Of a DNA stretch of 64,000 nucleotides, positions 36,049 through 43,036 are shown piece by piece. The notes beneath the pieces were generated by a model, which was not told where the DNA came from, searched no databases, and was given only the letters and a program-made list of their open reading frames with translations. The translations under genes were made by a program, and so were the position numbers. Origin of the DNA: Chitinophaga lutea (lineage in GTDB: Bacteria > Bacteroidota > Bacteroidia > Chitinophagales > Chitinophagaceae). The number at the start of each line of letters is the position of its first letter. The stretch's first letter is position 1. The DNA is taken from NCBI RefSeq assembly GCF_003813775.1, contig NZ_RPDH01000001.1:1488001-1552000 (forward strand), read 5' to 3'.

Positions 36049-37404
36049 ATGAAAAAATACGATGCCATCATTATCGGGTCGGGCCAGGCGGCCAATCCCC
36101 TGGCGAAGAAACTCGCCCGGGCAGGGCGGCGCACATTGTTACTGGAAAACCATGCCATCGGGGGCACCTGTATCAACACCGGCTGCACGCCTACCAAAAC
36201 CATGATCGCCGTGGGAAGAATGCGGTATATCGTGTCCCGCGCCCCGGAGTTCGGCATCCCCGTACAGGCGGGTGATGTTGATCTAACTGCGGTGATTAAA
36301 CGAAAAAATGAAGTCGTCTCCTCCTTCCGGGACGGCCTCGAAAAAAGTCTCGAAAAAACCGACAACCTCGACGTGGTGCGGGAGCAGGGCGTTTTTACCG
36401 GGCATAAGATCGTCAACAACGCATTCACCGCGGAACATATTTTCATCAACACCGGTGCGGCGCCGGCCATACCGCCCATTCCCGGCATCGACCAGGTACG
36501 TTACCTCACGTCGGCCGGCATGCTCGAATTGCAGGAGGTGCCGCAGCACCTGGCCATACTGGGCACCGGCTACATCGCCATGGAGCTGGGCCAGCTTTTC
36601 CGGCGGCTGGGCAGCCGTGTTACGATGATCGAAAGGGGCCACAGCATTCTGAACAAAGAAGACGATGACGTGGCCGCGGCCGTGCACAAAATCCTGGAAG
36701 AAGACGGCATCCGTATCCTCACCGATACGACGGTCGAACGTACCGCACCCCTGCAGGGCGGCGGCGTACGGCTCACACTTTCCGGTGGCGGCGAATTAAC
36801 GGCTACGCACTGGCTGATCGCCACCGGCCGCGCCCCTGCCACCGCGGCGCTGCAGCTCCCCCAAACCGGCATCACGCCCGACGGGCGCGGATTTATTCCC
36901 GTCAACGAATACCTCGAAACCACCGTGCCCGGCATCTACGCCCTCGGCGATGTAAAAAAGGGACCCGCTTTCACGCATATTTCCTATAATGATTATCTTG
37001 TAGCGTCGGAGAACATCCTGAACAACGCACACATTTCCATCAAAAACCGGCCCGTGCCCTATTGCATGTTTACAGACCCCGAGCTGGGCCGTATCGGCAT
37101 CACGGAAAAAGAAGCCCGCGCAAAAGGCCTGGCTGTGAAAGTGGCCACGCTTCCGCTCGGCAAAGTGGCCCGCGCCATCGAAACCGGCGAAACGAGGGGG
37201 CTCATGAAAGCCGTAGTGGACGCCGAAAGCGGGCAGATACTGGGCGCCTCCGTACTGTCCGTCAGCGGCGGCGAAATCATGGCAGTGCTGCAAATGGCGA
37301 TGATGGGGAAGATCACTTATAAACAGCTGCGCAATACCATATTTGCGCATCCGACATTTGCGGAATCACTGAATAATCTTTTTATGACACTGGACAATGA
37401 TTGA
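36049..37404 (+). CDS. mercuric-reductase-like FAD-dependent disulfide reductase; candidate ergothioneine disulfide reductase
   Basis: 451 residues, class I pyridine nucleotide-disulfide oxidoreductase. FAD motif GSGQAANP, redox pair Cys41/Cys46 in GGTCINTGCTPTK, NAD(P) motif GTGYIAMELG (about 175-190), GDVKKGPAFTH for FAD, and a C-terminal His434-Glu439 dyad in AHPTFAES. It lacks the N-terminal metal domain and the C-terminal Cys pair of true MerA but keeps the His-Glu dyad used by glutathione and related reductases, so a small disulfide is a better substrate guess than Hg2+. It is the first gene of the EgtB/EgtD operon and overlaps the ABC ATPase by 8 bases. The substrate assignment is inference. 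Confidence 0.85.
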   Translation: MKKYDAIIIGSGQAANPLAKKLARAGRRTLLLENHAIGGTCINTGCTPTKTMIAVGRMRYIVSRAPEFGIPVQAGDVDLTAVIKRKNEVVSSFRDGLEKSLEKTDNLDVVREQGVFTGHKIVNNAFTAEHIFINTGAAPAIPPIPGIDQVRYLTSAGMLELQEVPQHLAILGTGYIAMELGQLFRRLGSRVTMIERGHSILNKEDDDVAAAVHKILEEDGIRILTDTTVERTAPLQGGGVRLTLSGGGELTATHWLIATGRAPATAALQLPQTGITPDGRGFIPVNEYLETTVPGIYALGDVKKGPAFTHISYNDYLVASENILNNAHISIKNRPVPYCMFTDPELGRIGITEKEARAKGLAVKVATLPLGKVARAIETGETRGLMKAVVDAESGQILGASVLSVSGGEIMAVLQMAMMGKITYKQLRNTIFAHPTFAESLNNLFMTLDND

Positions 37405-38113
37405 AGCGCGCCACCTCCATAAAACATTTGGTACTACCCGCGCCGTGCAGGACGTTTCGTTTTCCGTGCAGGAAGGCGAAAACTTCATTCTGCTCGGCAC
37501 CAGCGGCTGCGGCAAAACCACCACGCTCAAAATGCTCAACCGCCTGCTGGAACCGGACGGTGGACAGGTGCTGCTCAACGGCGCCGACACCGCGACCATA
37601 CCCGCGCCGCAACTACGCAGGGGCATGGGGTATGTATTGCAGCACACGGGATTGTTTCCCCACTACACCGTGGCCGAAAACATCGCCGTTGTGCCGAAAC
37701 TGCTCCACTGGGAAAAAGACGCCATCCAGGAACGCACGGCAACGCTCATGCAAAAACTCGGGCTTTCGTACAGCGAACATGCTCATGCGTACCCCCACCA
37801 GCTCAGCGGCGGGCAGCAGCAGCGCGTGGGCCTCGCCCGGGCGCTGGCTGCCGACCCGCCCGTGCTGCTGATGGACGAACCTTTCGGCGCCCTCGACCCC
37901 ATCACGCGCGACCGGATCCGTACCGAGTTCAGCGAACTGGACGAATTCAAAAAGAAAACCATCATCATGGTCACCCACGACGTGCAGGAAGCATTCACCC
38001 TCGCCACGCGCGTGTGCCTGATGGACGAGGGCCGCATCGTGCAGATGGGCACGCCGGACCAATTGCGGGAACAGCCCGTCAATGATTTTGTGCGCACATT
38101 CCTGAAACTATGA
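37397..38113 (+). CDS. ABC transporter ATPase, OpuCA/EgtV-like
   Basis: 238 residues: Walker A GTSGCGKTTT, Q-loop YVLQHTGLFPHYTV, signature LSGGQQQRVGLARAL, Walker B VLLMDEPFGALD, and H-loop VTHD. The shape and the LFPHYTV Q-loop fit the quaternary-amine (OpuC) family, which also contains EgtV, the ATPase for ergothioneine uptake. It lacks the C-terminal CBS domains of osmoregulated OpuCA/ProV, which argues against simple osmotic control. It overlaps both neighbours (8 bases upstream, 4 bases ATGA downstream). Confidence 0.9.
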   Translation: MIEARHLHKTFGTTRAVQDVSFSVQEGENFILLGTSGCGKTTTLKMLNRLLEPDGGQVLLNGADTATIPAPQLRRGMGYVLQHTGLFPHYTVAENIAVVPKLLHWEKDAIQERTATLMQKLGLSYSEHAHAYPHQLSGGQQQRVGLARALAADPPVLLMDEPFGALDPITRDRIRTEFSELDEFKKKTIIMVTHDVQEAFTLATRVCLMDEGRIVQMGTPDQLREQPVNDFVRTFLKL

Positions 38114-39654
38114 ACGAATTCCTCGAATTTATCCGGTCGCAGTCCGGCAAACTTTTACAGCAAACGCTCACCCACATCAACCTCACGCTGATGTCGGTGG
38201 CCATTGCGATCGCCATCGGCGTGCCGCTGGGCATCCTGATCGCACGCCGGCAAAAGCTGGCCGGAACGGTACTCGGCTTCGCCGGCGTGCTGCAGACCAT
38301 CCCCAGCATCGCCCTGCTGGGTTTTATGATACCGTTGCTCGGCATCGGCCCGAAACCGGCCATCGTAGCGTTATTCCTCTACGCCCTGCTGCCCATCATC
38401 CGCAACACCTACACCGGCATCACCGGGGTGGACGCCAACGTCAGGGAAGCCGCACGCGGCATGGGCATGACGCAGCGGCAGGTGCTGTTCCGGGTGGAGC
38501 TGCCGCTGTCGATGACCGTGGTGATTGCCGGCATCAGGACCGCCACCGTCATCAACGTCGGCGTGGCCACGCTCGCCGCCTATATTGCGGCCGGCGGGTT
38601 GGGGGAATTCATTTTCGGCGGCATCGCCCTCAACAATACCCACATGATACTCGCCGGCGCCATCCCCGCCGCCCTGCTGGCGTTGCTCTTCGACTTTTTG
38701 CTGGGGCGGCTGCAGAAAAAATTAAAATGGAAACTGGGCCTGGTGGCCCTGCTGAGTGTCACCCTTCTTTTTTTCGCCATGCTGCCGGCGGCTTCCTCCG
38801 GTAAACTGCTGGCAGGCTTTACGCCGGAGTTCATGGGTCGGATGGACGGCTACCTCGGCCTCAAAAAAGTTTATGGCCTCCACATGCGCAATGTGGTGAT
38901 CAACGACGCGGTGATGTACCAGGCCATGCATGAAAACAAACTCGATGTGATCAGCGGTTACAGCACAGACGGCCGCATCAAGGCCTTCGACCTCATCACC
39001 CTCACCGACGATAAAACCATCTTCCCGCCCTACTATGCCGCCCCGCTGGTGCGCGCCGGGCTGCTGGAGCAATACCCCGAACTGGAAAGCACGCTCAACC
39101 AGCTCAGCGGCCGCATCAACGATTCCATCATGACGCTGCTGAACTACCAGGCCGATTTCCTGAAAAAGAGCCCGGAGGCCGTGGCGAAAACATTCCTGGA
39201 GCAACAGGGGTTATATAAAGCGCCCCGTTACGGCAACAAAGGCGTGGTGCGCATCGGCTCGAAAATTTTCACGGAACAATACATCCTCGTGGAAATGTAC
39301 CGCATGCTGATTGAGGGCAATACCGATCTGGCCGTATCGTCCAAAACGGGGCTGGGCGGCACCAAAATATGTTTTGATGCGCTCGCCAATAACCAGATCG
39401 ATTTTTACCCCGAATATACCGGCACCGGGTTGCTCGTGATACTGCAGCCCCCCGCGGATAAAATCACGGCGCTGGTGCAGGATAAAGACAGCGTGTACCA
39501 ATACGTACAGGCACAATTTATGCAGCAGTATAACCTCCGCTGGCTGAAGCCCATCGGGTTCAACAACGCGTACGCCCTGATGATGCAGCGCCGGAAAGCG
39601 GCAGACCTGCACATCGAAACAATTTCTGACCTGGTCAAAATAACAACACCATGA
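38110..39654 (+). CDS. ABC permease fused to a circularly permuted OpuC/EgtU-like substrate-binding domain
   Basis: 514 residues. The permease (about 1-200) has BPD_transp_1 helices and the EAA loop VREAARGMGMTQRQVLFRVELP. An extra helix near 210-230 (GLVALLSVTLLFFAMLP) places the rest in the periplasm. That part is a type-F OpuAC/OsmF binding domain in swapped order. First (about 235-370) comes the segment that is normally C-terminal (FTPEFMGRMDGYLGLKKVYG, YSTDGRIKAFDL, YYAAPLVR). Then (about 375-514) comes the normally N-terminal segment (VRIGSKIFTEQYILVEMYR, LGGTKICFDAL, FYPEYTGTG, GFNNAYALMM). Coupled by ATGA to egtB. Ergothioneine or a trimethylammonium betaine is the likely cargo. Confidence 0.88.
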   Translation: MNEFLEFIRSQSGKLLQQTLTHINLTLMSVAIAIAIGVPLGILIARRQKLAGTVLGFAGVLQTIPSIALLGFMIPLLGIGPKPAIVALFLYALLPIIRNTYTGITGVDANVREAARGMGMTQRQVLFRVELPLSMTVVIAGIRTATVINVGVATLAAYIAAGGLGEFIFGGIALNNTHMILAGAIPAALLALLFDFLLGRLQKKLKWKLGLVALLSVTLLFFAMLPAASSGKLLAGFTPEFMGRMDGYLGLKKVYGLHMRNVVINDAVMYQAMHENKLDVISGYSTDGRIKAFDLITLTDDKTIFPPYYAAPLVRAGLLEQYPELESTLNQLSGRINDSIMTLLNYQADFLKKSPEAVAKTFLEQQGLYKAPRYGNKGVVRIGSKIFTEQYILVEMYRMLIEGNTDLAVSSKTGLGGTKICFDALANNQIDFYPEYTGTGLLVILQPPADKITALVQDKDSVYQYVQAQFMQQYNLRWLKPIGFNNAYALMMQRRKAADLHIETISDLVKITTP

Positions 39655-40796
39655 GCCTGATCGAACAGTACAGGAAAGTGAGAAAACTGACAGAGACCAT
39701 TTGCAGCCCGCTGCACACGGAAGACTACGTGGTGCAGCCCATCGCGGACGTGAGCCCGCCCAAATGGCACCTGGGCCATACCACCTGGTTTTTTGAAACA
39801 CTGGTACTGAAACCTTATCTCGAAAATTATACGGAGTTCGACGCGAACTTCAATTTTGTATTCAACAGTTATTACGAAAGCCTGGGCGCCCGCGTTATCC
39901 GCACCCAGCGGGGCAACCTGAGCCGGCCCACCGTGAACGAGATCTACCGCTATCGCGTATACGTAGACGAAGCGATGGAAGTACTGCTCTCGAAACCGGT
40001 GGATGATACCGTGCGCACGCTCATCACCCTAGGCTGCAACCACGAAGAGCAGCACCAGGAACTTTTGTGGACGGACATCAAATACATCCTCGGCCACAAC
40101 CCGCTTTTCCCCGCTTACGACACCGCGTTGCCCGTGCAGCAGGGACGGGTGAAGGAGGGGTGGATAGCGGTGAAGGGGGGCCTGCACCACATCGGTTACC
40201 AGGGCGACGGCTTTTGTTACGACAACGAACTGGGCCGCCACCAGGTATATGTACAGCCCTGCAAAATCGCCGCCTCCCTGGTGACGAACGAAGCTTATCT
40301 CGAATTCATGCAGCAGGGCGGTTACCGGCAGTTCGAGCACTGGTACGCCGAAGGCTGGGACTGGGTGCGCAACAATCAGGTCGAAGCCCCGATGTACTGG
40401 TACAACATCGAAGGGAGCTGGTTTCATTATACGTTGCAGGGACTGCAGCCGCTGGCGTTACACGAGCCCGTCACCCACGTCAGTTTTTACGAAGCCGCCG
40501 CCTATGCGGCCTGGAAAGGTTGCCGGCTGCCCACGGAATTCGAATGGGAAGTGGCGGCCGCGGAGCTCGACTGGGGGCGCCGCTGGGAATGGACGGAAAG
40601 CGCCTACCTGCCCTACCCGGGTTTTGCGCGCGTGGCAGGCCCCGTTGGTGAGTACAATGGCAAGTTCATGGTCAACCAGAAAGTGTTGCGCGGTGCTTCC
40701 GAATTTACCTCACCGGGGCACAGCCGCCCCACTTACAGGAATTTTTTTCACCCTCACCTCCGCTGGCAGCTGACAGGTATACGGCTTGCGGTGTAA
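39651..40796 (+). CDS. egtB: ergothioneine biosynthesis sulfoxide synthase EgtB
   Basis: 381 residues. An N-terminal DinB_2-type domain carries the iron ligands: His43 in WHLGHTTWFFE, and His131 and His135 in NHEEQHQELL. A C-terminal formylglycine-generating-enzyme-like domain follows (about 170-381) with FYEAAAYAAWKGCRLPTEFEWE and GASEFTSPGHSRPTYRNFF. EgtB uses non-haem Fe2+ and O2 to join hercynine to a thiol donor and oxidise it to the sulfoxide. The donor (gamma-Glu-Cys or Cys) cannot be read from the sequence, but no egtA or egtC is present. It overlaps the permease gene by 4 bases. Confidence 0.93.
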   Translation: MSLIEQYRKVRKLTETICSPLHTEDYVVQPIADVSPPKWHLGHTTWFFETLVLKPYLENYTEFDANFNFVFNSYYESLGARVIRTQRGNLSRPTVNEIYRYRVYVDEAMEVLLSKPVDDTVRTLITLGCNHEEQHQELLWTDIKYILGHNPLFPAYDTALPVQQGRVKEGWIAVKGGLHHIGYQGDGFCYDNELGRHQVYVQPCKIAASLVTNEAYLEFMQQGGYRQFEHWYAEGWDWVRNNQVEAPMYWYNIEGSWFHYTLQGLQPLALHEPVTHVSFYEAAAYAAWKGCRLPTEFEWEVAAAELDWGRRWEWTESAYLPYPGFARVAGPVGEYNGKFMVNQKVLRGASEFTSPGHSRPTYRNFFHPHLRWQLTGIRLAV

Positions 40797-40811
40797 GATC
40801 AAAGGACTTTC

Positions 40812-41795
40812 ATGAAAACAGCTACCATATTACAAAGAACAGCCGTAGACGATTTTTATGGCGATGTATTGAAAGGGCTCACCGCCTCACCGAAATATCT
40901 CCAGTCGAAATACTTTTACGATGCCACGGGCGACGCGCTCTTCCAGCAGATCATGCACCTGCCGGAATATTATCTCACACGCAGCGAACTGGAAATTTTG
41001 TCCGGCCAAACCCGCGACATTGCCGACGCACTCGGCGCCACGCCGTTCAACCTCGTGGAACTGGGCGCCGGCGATGCGTCCAAATCGTTTTACCTGCTCA
41101 AAGAACTGCACCGGCGCAACCCGGAGCAGGCGTATTACCCCATCGATATTTCCGAGAACATCATCAACCACCTGCAGCGCACCCTGCCGGCGAAGCTGCC
41201 GGGATTGCAGGTGCAGGGCCTCAGGGGAGAATATATGGACATGCTGAAAGCGATGGATTATTTGTCCGCCCGCCGCAAAGTGGTGATGTTCATGGGCTCC
41301 AGCATCGGCAACTTCACGCCCGACGAAGCGGTGAAGTTCTGCCGCAAACTGCGCGAGCAGCTGCAGCCCGGCGATCTACTGCTGATCGGCTTCGACCTGC
41401 GCAAACATCCGCGCACGATCCTCGATGCATATAACGACCGCCGGGGCGTTACCCGCGATTTTAATCTCAACCTGCTCACACGCATCAACCGCGAACTGAA
41501 AGCCGATTTCGACATTAACCAGTTCGATCATTTCCCGGTATATGATCCCATCAGCGGGGCCTGCAAAAGTTATCTCATCAGTCGCGCCGACCAAACCGTA
41601 CAACTAGGCGACCACAGTATCCGCTTCAAAAAAGACGAGCCCGTTTTCATGGAAATTTCGCAGAAGTACAGTCTTGATGAAACCCGCCAGCTTGCCGCAG
41701 CTGCAGGCTTCCGGCCGGTGCAGTATTTCTTCGACGAAAAGCGCTGGTTTACCGACGTGCTCTGGGAACTCGCTCAAACGCATAATTGCCTTTGA
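40812..41795 (+). CDS. egtD: L-histidine N-alpha-methyltransferase EgtD
   Basis: 327 residues, close to the usual 320. SAM-binding motif LVELGAGDASKS (about 82-92), Tyr in EYYLTRSELEIL, Asn in GSSIGNFTPDEA, and Glu/Ser in FMEISQKYSL, which match the histidine-binding residues known from mycobacterial EgtD. It makes hercynine by three methylations of histidine. It starts 15 bases after egtB and is the last gene of the operon. Its last 47 bases overlap the convergent KTSC gene. The C-S lyase (EgtE) that would finish the pathway is not in this window. Confidence 0.95.
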   Translation: MKTATILQRTAVDDFYGDVLKGLTASPKYLQSKYFYDATGDALFQQIMHLPEYYLTRSELEILSGQTRDIADALGATPFNLVELGAGDASKSFYLLKELHRRNPEQAYYPIDISENIINHLQRTLPAKLPGLQVQGLRGEYMDMLKAMDYLSARRKVVMFMGSSIGNFTPDEAVKFCRKLREQLQPGDLLLIGFDLRKHPRTILDAYNDRRGVTRDFNLNLLTRINRELKADFDINQFDHFPVYDPISGACKSYLISRADQTVQLGDHSIRFKKDEPVFMEISQKYSLDETRQLAAAAGFRPVQYFFDEKRWFTDVLWELAQTHNCL

Positions 41796-41958
41796 TATGC
41801 TGGTTCAAAAAACGTCCCTTTGAGCCCGATGCCTTCATGGCTTCGAACACTTCTTCCGGCACGTTGCGGTAATCGTACACCATGCCCGATACATAGCGGA
41901 TGCGCAATGTATGGGTATCGTGATCGTAATGCATGCTCTGTACTACGGTGGAAGGCAT
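41749..41958 (-). CDS. KTSC-domain small protein
   Basis: 69 residues: MPSTVVQSMHYDHDTHTLRI, then VYDYRNVPEEVFEAM and GSKGRFLNQHIKG, the pattern of KTSC domains (about 60 residues, seen with lysyl-tRNA synthetase in some proteins and alone in many bacteria). Function unknown. Its last 47 bases run antisense to the end of egtD, so neither stop can move freely. The gene ends with YAFERVPRARR. Confidence 0.82.
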   Translation of the reverse strand: MPSTVVQSMHYDHDTHTLRIRYVSGMVYDYRNVPEEVFEAMKASGSKGRFLNQHIKGNYAFERVPRARR

Positions 41959-42019
41959 ACCATGTCCGTTAAAAAATAATGCCAGTTGCTTCTGGCACAG
42001 ATTTTATCTCTGATAGGAT

Positions 42020-42526
42020 ATGTTCGACGAAACCGTGCTTCATCATATCAAGGATCAGCTGATCCGGAAAAACCAGACCATTGCCGTAGCCGAAAGCGTT
42101 ACCGCGGGATTATTGCAGCTGGCGCTGGCCAGCGCCGAAGAGGCCATCCGCTTTTTCCAGGGCGGTATTACAGCCTATAATCTCGGGCAGAAATATAAAC
42201 ACCTCCATGTAGAGCCCATTCATGCGGAGCAGTGTAATTGTGTAGACAGGAAGGTGGCTGTGGAAATGGCGCGCAATGTGACCGATCTTTTCCGCAGCGA
42301 CTGGGGAATCGCCATCACCGGTTACGCCACGCCCGTTCCCGAAAGCGACCATCAGCTGTTTGCTTTTTACGCCATTTCGTTCAGGAAGGAAATTCTGCTC
42401 GAAGGGAAACTGGAGGCGAGTGAGGCGAGTGAGGCGCCTGCGCTCCATGTGCAGAAATATTACACGGATTATCTCCTCACCGCATTCAATAACATGTTAG
42501 CGCATCGGCTCTTCGATGAAGGTTAA
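42020..42526 (+). CDS. CinA C-terminal (PncC-like) family protein
   Basis: 168 residues. It shows the CinA/PncC core: TIAVAESVTAGLLQLAL (normally ESxTGG), FFQGGITAYN, EMARNV, and DWGIAITGYATP. PncC hydrolyses nicotinamide mononucleotide in NAD recycling. The GG to AG change at the active-site loop, and the stand-alone domain, make this assignment cautious, although Ser and Thr of the loop are kept. The end overlaps the convergent receiver gene by 30 bases. Confidence 0.82.
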   Translation: MFDETVLHHIKDQLIRKNQTIAVAESVTAGLLQLALASAEEAIRFFQGGITAYNLGQKYKHLHVEPIHAEQCNCVDRKVAVEMARNVTDLFRSDWGIAITGYATPVPESDHQLFAFYAISFRKEILLEGKLEASEASEAPALHVQKYYTDYLLTAFNNMLAHRLFDEG

Positions 42527-42919
42527 CATATGCCTGGCCGTGGATAAATAGGTCGCCATATCGCTCGGTTTAACGATATAATCTCTGGCGCCCAGCGTTT
42601 TGCAGATGGCGCGGTATACGGGAGAGGCAGACGTGCTCCAGATAATTTTCGGAATATGCGCATAGCGCCGGTCGCTTTTCAGCAGGTTCAGGATTTCAGC
42701 GCCCGTCACTTCCGGCAGGTTGTAATCCAGGATGATCAGCGCAGGCAGTTCCCCTTCTCCGATGCTTTCCAGGTACGACATAAACTTTTTGCCGTTCGGC
42801 ACGCTGATCACAGCAACCTGGGGGGCAATCTCCCTGAAGGCATACGCAAGCATTTCCTGATCGTCCTGATCATCTTCCGCGAGCAAAACAGACCTGAGGG
42901 CATGGCCTAAAAATTGCAT
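42497..42919 (-). CDS. stand-alone response-regulator receiver domain
   Basis: 140 residues from ATG 42919 (a TTG at 42949 is in frame). A single CheY-like receiver: LLAEDDQDDQEM, phosphoacceptor in IILDYNLPEVTG, Ser/Thr in IIWSTSASP and Lys in YIVKPSD. This is the Rcp1-like group, which has no output domain and usually relays phosphate to another protein. It lies divergent from the giant hybrid kinase (117 bases between starts), the natural partner candidate. It overlaps the CinA-family gene by 30 bases. Confidence 0.88.
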   Translation of the reverse strand: MQFLGHALRSVLLAEDDQDDQEMLAYAFREIAPQVAVISVPNGKKFMSYLESIGEGELPALIILDYNLPEVTGAEILNLLKSDRRYAHIPKIIWSTSASPVYRAICKTLGARDYIVKPSDMATYLSTARHMLTFIEEPMR

Positions 42920-43036
42920 ATAATCAAGGTTAATATGATCGCGATACAAAATTAATGTTTGGTTTTGATATCAGTGTTAACAAGAATATGCATACCGATT
43001 TCAATAACATATTGCCTGTACTGAAATTCCTTTACA

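Noticed and set aside
33951..36488. Longer version of the GHL10-amidase gene starting at 36488
   Set aside because: The extra N-terminal 173 codons overlap the divergent reductase gene and hide the clear lipoprotein signal at 35969.
36049..37404. True mercuric reductase (mer operon)
   Set aside because: No HMA domain, no C-terminal Cys pair, and no merR, merT or merP; it sits in an egt operon.
37397..39654. Osmoregulated glycine-betaine importer
   Set aside because: The ATPase lacks CBS domains and the genes are coupled to egtB/egtD, so osmoprotection is less likely, although not excluded.
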